The notes under the pieces: model-generated
Databases searched by the model: none
Seen by the model: only the letters and a program-made list of their open reading frames with translations
Told to the model about the DNA's origin: nothing
Translations under genes and position numbers: made by a program
From: Theristus sp. LFF4_11
Lineage: Eukaryota > Nematoda > Chromadorea > Monhysterida > Xyalidae
Length of the DNA: 64,000 nt
NCBI GenBank assembly: GCA_030248135.1
Contig: JASANC010000064.1
Coordinates: 38,183 to 102,182 of the forward strand
Reading direction: 5' to 3'
Part shown: in pieces, positions 55,701-64,000 of the stretch
Layout: each line of letters opens with the position of its first letter
How positions within the stretch are numbered: the stretch's first letter is position 1

Positions 55701-58700
55701 CTTTTTTCAGGGGGTGCAAGGAGCGCGCGAAATTTGAATGAAAGAAAAGACGTTCTATAACCAAATTATGTAAAAAATTTGTCGCGTTTTTTAAACCAAT
55801 GGATTCTTCCTGCTGTGCGGTTCATTCTTTCTTCCTTACACACATGATTAGGAGTTATGTTGGCATTTTTGAAAAAGACAACTCCTAGTCTGCGACTGAT
55901 TCCGCCTTGATGGACTGCCATATATATTCGGTCATACTGTACATCACTATGATGCCCACGCCCAGTGTCCATGCCATGATGACAATGCGATCGAAATGTG
56001 GACCGCCAGTTTTCGTTTTTTTTAGTTTGACAGACAGCCCTTTTTCAAATGGTAAAGATCAGAACAGAACTGAACAACCCTGCCTCGAAACTGACCCATT
56101 TATAGCTGACCGTCGTCTGTCCGCCGGTGCACGGCGACATCACTCGATAGTAGTCGTTCGTTGTACAGGGTGGCTTCGCGAGGCACAGTGAATGGCCGTA
56201 ACCTGCGCGGTGAATGAATGACCGTTTCGTGGGCCAATACCCGCCATGTGAGGGGCAGGAAGGGAGGGGCAACACCCGGCATCCCTGCGTGTCAATTGCA
56301 AACGTACCCGAATACTTGTCGCTGTCGCAGTCCCTGCAGTGGTCCGCCCCCCTGACGTCGCTGAACGTGTTCGGAGGGCACACGGTGCACTGCGTGCTCT
56401 CCTGACTGCTGTACGTGCCCATCGGGCATTTCGTGCAGTGGTCGACAGCGGCCACTCCTGCACAAAAACACCATGAACTAAAATTTGAATGATTTTTAGG
56501 GGTCCGTTATGTTGCCAGTTTGGTGGCTCGACAAGCTCTTGCCAGTTGCAACAAAACGCGCAGAGTTGCAAGGTGGCTCGCCACAACATAGCAAGGGTAA
56601 CACGGTTAAAATTAGCTCGTCAGACTCGTTGTCTGTGCGCTCGGGGGAGCGAGCCCCTTCGAGGTGTGTATAGACACTGAAAGACAAGAGTCCCACTGGA
56701 CGGCGTTCTGGGTTAGCCCTGGCTAAAAACATCGCCAACAACTAAAAACAATTAGGGAACAACTTTGTTGTGCTCCATTGTTGGTTGCAGTGACAATCTC
56801 TGCTCACCAATGATGTCAACCCTGGAGATCAGAATCGGTCGATGCTCGCGCTGCACTTTCGCGTTCGCTCGGCCCTGCACGATGAAGTTCAGCACCGTCT
56901 GTCCAGCGTTCAAGTCCAAATAGCCAATGTGCCAGTCGCCGCGGCTGGACTTCTTCGTCTTCTGGTTCATTCGTTGATTACGATGCGGGTCTCTGCACGG
57001 ACGAATATAGCAATTGTTGATGCGCGTTTTCAGTTCGGAAGTCATGATTTGTGGACAAATAGCGTTTGTTGATGCGCGTTTTTAGTTCGGAAGCCATGAT
57101 TTGTTGTGGAGTTTTGCAGAGTGCTTGAATGGGAATGCTCTGCCGCAGTGCAATCAGCCAATCAGTGCGTTGCGTACTAATGTGCAAAATAATACAGCCA
57201 GAGCGTCCGACGCACTGACGAGCCAGAGGGGGCACCGCGGTACGCGTCCACGTGGCCGCAAACAGGAAACTTTTTTATATTCATCAATAAATGAAACTTT
57301 TCAAGGATTATGAGGAAAATGTACAAACTGCAATGAAGTTCACACCATCGGAACGGAATAATGAAAATAAAAACTCAATGAACCAATCAAAAATACTCAT
57401 TCTAATAAATCCAGAGGCAAAAAGGGCCGCTCGGCAAACCGTGCTACTCTCGGCAGAGGTGACGTCACAAAAAAATGCAAACCGAATTCGAAGGCGCGTC
57501 TTCAGAAATGAGAGAAAAATAAAAAAACTGCTAAACCAGCGACGCTCGCACCGGACACTATGACACTGGCTGTTCTGCACGTTCACATGGAAGTACAAAT
57601 CGTCTCCGCTTTTCGTCTTCGGCAGTCGGTACGCGTACTCGACGTAGCCGGCTCGCTTCAGCTGCGCCGTGATCGAGAGCACCGAGGAGCAGTTGCTCGA
57701 GAAATAGGCCAGCATGCCGCCGTAGACCTGCCAGCCGCCTCTGCATCAATCGGTGCGTTTTTTTGTGTCGGTTTTTTGTTCACAAAAATCATTTTGAAGG
57801 AAGTAACACGGTCTGGTTTCTGTAACAAGAAATACATTTTACATTGTCTACAAACACAGCAATGTGGCACGGTCGCACACTACAAACAAACACACAGGCA
57901 CACGACACATGCACGAGTGAGCGCGTGCGTGTCGTTGTTGTCATTCAATTCTCATCTCATGACACTGAAATTCTTACAAAAACCCGAGAAAAACGCACGC
58001 CCACAACCACCAAACTGCGCCGACGCACTTTTCGGTGCAGCCGTTCGAGAGTGACTCCGGCTGGAAGCCGCCGACCGTGTCGATCATGAGCGGATAGTTG
58101 GTGATGGCGAACGTCGGCGGCAACGCTTCGGTCGCCTCAAAGTCCTCGTATCTGACGCCGCCGCCGAGGCTGTACGTGCCTGCAGCGCACTGCTCGCACG
58201 TTTGCGTCGCGATGCTCAGGAAGTGGCCGGCGTCGCACGAGTACGCTGCAAAGGAAGCACACGTTACTCTGTTGTTTGTTGTTTTGCGGCTGACGACTGT
58301 TTGTGACTCTCATCATCAGCCCCGCCGTTGCGCTGAGGCCTGCATGGCATCGCCGTCATATGGCTGTTTTTCCATGCGAGCACGGCGACGAATGGTACGC
58401 GTTTAGTGCCGCTGTGCCGCCATACGGACGCAACTGCCGGAAAACCGGCATTGAAAAACAAGAAAACAGAAAGGAGCGCGCGCCGGCATCGGGATTGCGT
58501 TTGATTGGTGGAATTTTTTAGCGCGTTGATGATCTTTTTTTACGTACGTTAGCATACTTTTACGGAGCTGCATCTGCAGTACCGGTGCTCTGCCGCTATA
58601 ATACACAAAAAACAGAATGAGAGAAGAGACCGAGTTTCAAACTTCATTTGGTCTCTTCGATCTGATCAAGAAAGGCTTGGCTCAGGATTAGATTCAGGAT

Positions 58701-59342
58701 TAGGAACCTACAACGACTCACCACAAACGAAATCTGATCAAAAAATCACAAAAAATTGTTGGATAATCATGCACTTTGTGACCGCGTTGGCCGTTGACGC
58801 ACTGATCGGTCAAAAAAGTCCAAGTCTTGGAACAATTTTTAGCTCCATTTTGCTGTTTTACCCTTTTTTGCGTTTGTGCTCGCTATACATATGATTTCCC
58901 ACAAAGTCACACACATGGCCGAGGCCCAGGCCCATCCATCCCCCTTATGCACACAATAACATGAATTGCGCGAACGAAGTTTTTACGTGAAAGTTCGGGA
59001 TGGAAAATACAAAACATGCCAAAAGCCAACACTCAACCAGAAAATTGAGGTCCACACACTCCACAAGAAAAAAACAAACAACAAGAAACACTCACAGCAA
59101 TTGAAGAGCGCTTTGACGGGGAACGGCACGACGCCGCCGGAGCAGCTGGCGCCGGACTTCAGCACGGCCACTTTCCATCGTTGGTCCGACTCGTCGCATT
59201 CAGTGTAGCGAAACTCAAAGTCCGACGTTTCACAGGTTTTCCCGTTGGCTACGTGTTGCTCGGTTGAGAACAGCGCGAAAACAGAGATTATAACAACAAT
59301 TGACACTGACGGAAACCTGACGACGACGAATATTGACTCCAT
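46771..59342 (-). CDS. ELAPOR / KIAA1324-type endosome-lysosome membrane glycoprotein
   Basis: Single-pass type I membrane protein of the ELAPOR1/2 (KIAA1324) family, linked in vertebrates to endosome-lysosome and secretory granule function. Exons in order: 59096-59342, 58029-58245, 57567-57740, 56808-56992, 56308-56457, 56096-56202, 55319-55478, 54963-55070, 54300-54415, 54091-54204, 53864-53898, 53598-53665, 52912-53065, 52306-52539, 51801-51916, 51493-51670, 50960-51036, 50306-50549, 50030-50128, 49288-49443, 46771-47035. They give about 1067 residues (human about 1013). A signal peptide leads into FEFRYTECDESDQRWKVAV. Cys-rich repeats follow (CTKCPMGTYSSQESTQC, CVPCAEGQYIDRG), then PDDCPDGTCDGCTYQLIV and ACPLCTAADY. 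The membrane segment (LLVSLIAGVAVLLVVTIIVV) is followed by LEYKYMKLIESSG and LPAAESCALDEGEEEE. The 53598 junction is the least certain. The last intron contains a hAT copy. Confidence 0.92.
47498..49029 (+). mobile_element. hAT-family DNA transposon, deleted copy 2
   Basis: A 1532-bp element with ends TAGGGATGGA and TCCATCCCTA and a perfect 8-bp target duplication ACAACATG (47490-47497, 49030-49037). It encodes the same transposase fragments as the copy at 3381-4899 but on the plus strand, with the C-terminal dimerisation domain at 48558-48776. Relative to copy 1 it has a two-codon deletion after SKY and a longer C run near 48030. It lies in the last intron of the ELAPOR gene. Confidence 0.93.
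49155..49252. mobile_element. MITE family C, copy 3 (last ELAPOR intron)
   Basis: The left end CTAATTGGTTGGTGATCACG is matched by an inverted right end with CACCAATCAGCTAATTGG. It contains a CTCCTCC-rich core. Confidence 0.75.
49608..49876. mobile_element. MITE family B, copy 3 (inverted orientation)
   Basis: The reverse of the 17929 copy: it starts with ACAGTATGGCCGAATAAATA and ends TTTACTCGGCCATTCCGTA. It lies in the ELAPOR intron between exons 49288-49443 and 50030-50128. Confidence 0.8.
51090..51190 (+). mobile_element. tRNA-like SINE head
   Basis: GGCCTGGCTGGCAGTGCACT resembles an A-box region, and about 40 bases later GGGGTCGAGCCCCGTCGAG is a strong B-box. Intronic, no tRNA cloverleaf. 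Confidence 0.5.
52108..52273 (+). mobile_element. SINE with tRNA-derived head, copy 1
   Basis: The head GGCTGGGTGGTAGCGCGTTT (A-box) and GGGGGATCGAGCCCCGCCG (B-box) is followed by a body ending in GTTAGCCCTGGCTAGAAAAC. The tail recurs in the copy at 56609, which shows that head and body form one repeat family. Confidence 0.7.
54527..54761. mobile_element. Tc1/mariner-like MITE in an ELAPOR intron
   Basis: A 235-bp inverted-repeat element with arms of about 100 bp. The ends CAGTGGCGGCCAAAAGTGTT and AACACTTTTGGTCGCCACTG resemble Tc1/mariner termini, and TATA follows the right end. The centre is AACGTTGGGT with an inverted ACCCAACGTT. It has no coding capacity. Confidence 0.8.
55674..55941. mobile_element. 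MITE family B, copy 4
   Basis: A 268-bp copy with ends TACGGAATGGCCGAGTAAAC and TATTCGGTCATACTGTA and the shared interior GCAAGGAGCGCGCGAAATTT. ELAPOR intron. Confidence 0.8.
56609..56736 (+). mobile_element. SINE with tRNA-derived head, copy 2
   Basis: It starts with AATTAGCTCGTCAGACTCG, has a B-box-like GGGGGAGCGAGCCCC, and shares the tail GGGTTAGCCCTGGCT with the copy at 52108. ELAPOR intron. Confidence 0.65.
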
Positions 59343-59689
59343 TTGCTTGTCTGTTTTGCTTCAGTGGTCCGCTTTCAGCTGGATGAAGTCCACTGACTGA
59401 AGGAATCAGCAATAATTACACAATGAAATGAACTCACTATTAAAAAAAAAACTTTTGTGCCTCCGCGCCGGTCCCGGTCTTCCTGAAACGATAATACATG
59501 AATTGATAAAAACGCACATTATCTTAAAATGATCATTTTCTCTCTTAGTCTCAACATGTCAAGAAAGTGAACAAAAAAGAAGATTAACAAAAAAGTACAA
59601 AAACAAAATTGCCATCAGCTCAGCTAAAGAGCTAAACTAAACTAATTTTTATAAAACGCTAAGCTATTCGGCTACTGTTCTTGCATTCT

Positions 59690-59735
59690 CCATCAAGGCG
59701 GGATCAGTCGCAGACTAGGAGTTGTCTTTCTTTTT
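59690..59735. mobile_element. MITE family B fragment
   Basis: CAAGGCGGGATCAGTCGCAG and the next 20 bases match one subterminal part of family B. The inverted ends are missing. Confidence 0.6.
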
Positions 59736-59779
59736 AAAAGCTGATGGTTTAAAAAAGAAGTTTAAAAGCGTACAAAAAT

Positions 59780-60316
59780 TTGGAGGAATACCTGGGAGTG
59801 ACTTTACTACCGCTTTTTCTTTATTTTTCTGTCTACAAACACAAAACTTCAAACGATGAAACTAAAAAAGACAAAAAATTCCTCAAAAAAATCCTTCCGC
59901 AAAACATAGTCAACAAAAACATTGTTTCAAATCCCAAAAATTCCAGTGATATTCGCAGAAAACACACCTGTCACGATGGAAACCCCAACTCGAAACGAAA
60001 GCTTTCAGAAACCTATGGAAATAATACCATGAACAAAAATAAAACTACCATTTTCAAAATACCAGAGCAGTTTTATTACCACTCCTTACAAGCTAAAACC
60101 GATCTTAGATTATTTGCATCTGTGCTCTGGACGAAAGCTGAGCTTGTTTGCATGCTTCTGGTGAAACATCACTTTTGTAAGCATGCTTATATTGGAGCCG
60201 GTCATGTTAGCATCGAGCATCGACGGGTTTCGGTCATAGGCTTCGGTCATACGGTTCTTCTGTTGGCTAACATTTTATGTGTGTCTACGTCTCTGTTTTG
60301 CGCTTGCTCTACGTAA
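59780..60316 (+). CDS. Unsupported 178-codon single-exon ORF
   Basis: Not recognised. The frame is Lys/Asn-rich in its first half and ends with a Cys/Leu-rich hydrophobic stretch (GHTVLLLANILCVSTSLFC) that could be a membrane segment. It has no introns, unlike every convincing gene here, and composition matches the AT-rich surroundings. It could be a small intronless gene, a decayed transposon frame or chance. Confidence 0.15.
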   Translation: MEEYLGVTLLPLFLYFSVYKHKTSNDETKKDKKFLKKILPQNIVNKNIVSNPKNSSDIRRKHTCHDGNPNSKRKLSETYGNNTMNKNKTTIFKIPEQFYYHSLQAKTDLRLFASVLWTKAELVCMLLVKHHFCKHAYIGAGHVSIEHRRVSVIGFGHTVLLLANILCVSTSLFCACST

Positions 60317-61014
60317 TAACCACGTGTTTGAAAATATATTATGAAAACTCATGTGTCGAAAACAGCGGCGTCAGCATGTTTGTGCATGTTGAGTGTGTGC
60401 ATACTGAGAATAATTTTCCCCTTTGGAACCGTAGCTATTATCCCAGCAGAGTGTAATTTTATAGCTTCCGCTCATTATTATTTTTGTTCAAACCATTCAT
60501 TTCTTGGACGTTTTTGAGAAAACGCTAGAAATTAAAATTGCATTTTTAAAAAGCTTTGCTGAAGAATGCAGCTTGCGTTTAAAAAGTCTGATCTGTTATT
60601 GACTCAAATTAGAAAGATGGGTTTCTGTTGAAATGAAAACTGCGAAAAGAAACGCAGAAATTTTTGAAAACCACTTTTATTTATTGACGATTTATAAACT
60701 AAACAGCAAAAAACATTGCTGACGTTCAAAAAAAAAAGATTGACAAGATTGCAAAATCGAACACAGAGCTTGAGATTCACAGGAATAAAAAACACTCTGG
60801 TACACTGCAAGGGCGCAAATTCGTTACAATACGACGATAGTTCACAAAAAAAGTTTATGACAAAAAAGGTCGTAAATATCTTGAACCCTACTCTGATAGT
60901 TTGAACTCTATCAAATAGATACTGGCACCCAACCTATCAGCGCACTAAAAGTTAATTCAAAGTTGGTCCACAAAAAATGCTAAAAAACACAATCCAAAAA
61001 AGCAACACGGAAAC

Positions 61015-63596
61015 TCATCGAATATCAAAGTCAGTGACGACCGCATAATGATCGGAAGGATATTGATTAAAAATGTGCAACGGGATTGGCGCCAGAGGCT
61101 CGGCACCGGCGTACAACACCGACCTGGATGCGTGCAGTCGATTCAGGGGACGGTCCTGGTAGAAAATAAAGTCGATTCGATCTTGAGGCTCGCTTTTTGC
61201 GACTGTTGACCAAGTGTTCCCTGAAATGGCAGCGAAAAACTGAATTTCAAATTCGCATGAAAATGCCATTTGCTCATATCATTCTGCGTGACAAACTTCA
61301 TAACTGAGTCAACTATTTCTCTTACATTCTCTTACCAGGCTCGCTCAGCGGATCTGGATTTACGACACGAAACGAGTCAGAAAACCCAAATCGTTCAATC
61401 ATTTTTGTGACCGGCCAGTCAAACCAGAAGTTGCAGCGCGTTTCTGACGTTGCAGGTGTCCAATCAAGATGAGAAGCAGAGTTGAAATCGCCCGCCAGAA
61501 TTAGTGGGTTCTGAAAAAAAAGAAAAGAGTTGACGTTTTTAATTAGGTAAACGCCGATTGGTTAGGTTGGTTCCTTCGGGTTTCCGGAATCGGTGGGGAG
61601 CGTGCTTCAAATATTAAAAATGTGCTAGCATAATGTTGTTCCAGGTGTTTATTTGCAACGTTCAAAGTTTAAAAATCGCACATCAGTACAGGCACCCACA
61701 GGAGAAATAGAATGTGAAATGTTTTCAAACGTAAGTTAATCGTGAGTAACGTTGGCAAGCGTCATGCAAAAATTCAGGGACGTTGTTATTCAACGTTATT
61801 AAACGTTTTCACGTATTTTGGAACGTTAAGTAACGTTATTCATTGCATCATCAATATTGTATGCGACACAAAAAACACACGTGGACACTGATAACATGCA
61901 CGTTTACAAGCGTTAACTTCTTCACAAACGTGCGTTTCATTATAGCGTTCTAAAACTTATCAAAACGTTCCAAATTCTGTTTCCCCTGTGACCATTTTCT
62001 TTAATCCTTTAATAAAGGGAAAAATTAAACAATGAAAATGAAGTCCTTACGTCATTGTTGTATCTGTGCGCAATCAAACGCAGAACATCTTCCATTTCTC
62101 TTATTCGCACTAGAAATAAAAAAAAATTATATCCTTTCTGATGAATATACAAACTGAGACTGAAAAGATAGATTTTATGGCGTGAGAAATTTCGATTATT
62201 TAGCCATCAATCCGTTCAAAAAACATTGAAAAATTCAGTCAATAATTCGTTGACCAAACGTTTTATTGGTGAAAACTGTCGAACAAAAGTGTCAAAGAAC
62301 CATTCAAATTGTACTGGTTTGGGTAGGTCTTTCAGTGGTAATAAACTGTCAACTAATCTGTTCCAATTTTACAGCATGTTTCTTCAAACCTGTCACTTTT
62401 CGCAAAAAAAGCTCGCGGAAGAAAAATAGGATCGGCGTTGGATAAAAATATAAGTCCATTCAGACGCAAATGGGCTGTTTACATTCAACGAACCCCGCGG
62501 TCCGGCACATTCACTTTCGTTTTGCTCACTGTAACTCAAAGTGTCGCATGTATGCTCGGTATTCTGAGAAAAGGTGACAGGTTTAAACAACCTTACTTTA
62601 CCAGTTTAATTCAAAAAAAATCTTCAGCGCCAACCGGTTTCTCCACGTTCCACAATCTCAATTCTCTGTTGCCTGTTCAAGTTCGGATTGTTGCAAATCA
62701 GCTCCGGTCCCATGTTCTTGTAGTCAAGATGGGCGTTCCACACCGTAACATTCATGGGGGTGCTGTTGAACTGGATCGGGTTCAATCGGACGTCGATCCC
62801 GATAGCGTGCGGCAACTGAAAATTGATTTAATCAGATAGAAACACAAAAGCCTATGCGGTAGGACATTCAGGAAAGAAGCAGTGCATACAAATTTGGGAG
62901 CACTGTGTTGCTGCGTGCATTTTTGTGTCCTGGAAACTACTTTTCATTCATTGGAAAGACCTGTGCAAACGGAAAACTGCTTGAAAGTTTGAAAATCAGT
63001 GGTCAAAGAAGAGCAATCTTTCGGTTGAGTCTGGATTAAAAGAACGTGGTTTTATTGGACCAAAAAACGGTTGATTGCGGACACTGAAGAAAGAGAGGAA
63101 CAATATGTTCAAGGAACCCCGTGTGTACTTGTAGAAATGTGTCACTTTTAGAACTTTTGTATGAATGTTATGAACACCCGAAACACACAGGCTTTAAGTA
63201 GTTCTCAGATGAGAACAGGTGGCAGTGGGACCTTTTCCCATTTTCTATTTCCTGTTTTTAAACTTCATTTGTCTTGTTATACTGAGAAAACGGAGAAACA
63301 ATCTGTTCAAGGAACTACCGCAAGTTTGCCGCCGCAAACCAAATTTAGAGCAGTGATCTGTTTCCCCATTAATGTCACCTTTACCATTCTGACTTCAGTG
63401 TCCTAGTCTGTCCCACCTCGTTGATGAACGTGTCAGCGAGCAGCTCATGTCTCGTCAGTATGATCAGCCGCTTGAACGTGTTCGCAGTGATGTTGCGCAA
63501 ATCGAACCGCTCGCCGCCGCCGAGTGCCGCTTTCCAGTCGGGACCGAGAAAATGCAGGAACGTTTCGACGTTCACTGAGATCGGCCAAATGTACTC
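61015..63596 (-). CDS. Endonuclease/exonuclease/phosphatase-fold protein, C-terminal part
   Basis: A member of the metal-dependent EEP (DNase I-like) fold superfamily, which includes nucleases and phosphodiesterases. Exons in reading order: 63417-63596, 62635-62815, 62051-62109, 61336-61510, 61015-61220, giving 266 residues in phase up to the stop at 61015. Key motifs are NVTVWNAHLDYKNMGPE, ILAGDFNSASHLDW (the GDFN active-site strand), DRIDFIFYQD and YPSDHYAVVTDF (the catalytic SDH near the C-terminus). The N-terminal strands with the metal-binding Asn and Glu are not seen and probably lie beyond the right edge. The first visible exon (FLHFLGPDWKAALGGGERF) has no motif I recognise but joins in phase. 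The substrate cannot be assigned. Confidence 0.82.
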
Positions 63597-63683
63597 CTGT
63601 TATTTTTTGTTTTGTTTTTCCTGTAATTTTCGGCGACTTTTTAGTTAGGACTACGTAATCCTGTTTTTTGTTTTTCTTGGGAT

Positions 63684-64000
63684 TTTAAGATAGGCTTTTT
63701 CACAATACCGACCCTCCTTAGGCACAATTTCAAAAAAGTTTTCAAATTCAGTCAAATTTAAGACCAATCGAACCGCCTTGATGCCCTGAGTTCGAAAATC
63801 ATATTTTTATCTTAATCCAAGCTTTCTTTATGCTTCAAAATTGGGAAAAACCTAATTTTCGACCCCCTTGTAGTAAAACTGCTCTAGCTCGCTTCTGCTT
63901 GAAGCTATTAACAAAAATCAAACACCAATCAATTTCCCTTGTGTTTGCGCACATTTTTCGCTGTTATACTATAGGTTGAAAATGTTTTTTCATGCTTTGT
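63684..64000. mobile_element. Partial relative of the long-inverted-repeat element, cut by the window edge
   Basis: From TTAAGATAGGCTTTTTCACA onward the sequence tracks 30078-30380 of the 3.7-kb element with many substitutions, including CTGAGTTCGAAAATCA and CTCGCTTCTGC. It matches the inner part of the left arm and the core, not the TTAA-flanked end. Confidence 0.75.

Larger units (their letters stand above)
59343..61014. other. Intergenic region, ELAPOR to endonuclease-family gene
   Basis: Holds the ELAPOR promoter region, a MITE B fragment and an unspliced 178-codon open frame (59780-60316) described separately. Confidence 0.5.

Overview
This is a eukaryotic window from an invertebrate animal, most likely a nematode. 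Genes are split by GT-AG introns, some only 44-47 bases long, and acceptors are typically TTTTCAG. One predicted protein combines ShKT, Kunitz and lustrin-type cysteine modules, a mix common in nematode extracellular proteins. A DEG/ENaC channel, an alpha-arrestin and a DIDLID-box (SKN-1/Nrf class) factor fit the same picture. The species cannot be named from the sequence. There are no RNA genes, operons or CRISPR arrays that I can support.

Layout, left to right. 133-6534 (-): the 5' part of a cap'n'collar transcription factor running off the left edge. A possible membrane/methyltransferase-like gene (2142-5203, -) sits in its largest intron, and one exon of that gene is split by a hAT transposon. 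7457-12535 (-): Beclin-1, whose last intron is almost entirely a 40-bp minisatellite. 13998-16433 (+): a SIRT7-like sirtuin, divergent from Beclin-1. 18505-21510 (+): an unrecognised secreted protein with an acidic stretch, cysteine-rich helical modules and Gly/Arg-rich linkers. 22724-26215 (+): a complete DEG/ENaC channel. 27355-34261 (+): a membrane-anchored mosaic protein (ShKT, Kunitz, two lustrin-like modules) whose largest intron holds a 3.7-kb TTAA-flanked element with long terminal inverted repeats. 35593-39976 (-): an alpha-arrestin with two PPxY motifs. 39977-46770: a gene-poor gap. 46771-59342 (-): an ELAPOR/KIAA1324 homologue in 21 exons, with a second hAT copy in its last intron. 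61015-63596 (-): the 3' part of an endonuclease/exonuclease/phosphatase-family gene.

Exons were rebuilt by hand. For each main gene the junctions used are GT-AG and the reading phase was tracked from exon to exon. Beclin-1, the sirtuin, the channel, the arrestin, the mosaic protein and the ELAPOR homologue close in frame at lengths of 441, 390, 583, 531, 496 and about 1067 residues. The first five depend on few judgement calls; one ELAPOR junction is ambiguous.

Between and inside the genes the window is packed with mobile and repetitive DNA: two hAT copies with perfect 8-bp target duplications, the long-inverted-repeat element and a partial relative at the right edge, four or five families of short inverted-repeat elements, tRNA-headed SINE-like repeats, and three tandem arrays that each start just downstream of a 5' splice site. 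No functional pathway clearly joins the genes. Beclin-1 and ELAPOR are both linked to autophagy and lysosomes in other animals, but they lie 34 kb apart and I infer no co-regulation.
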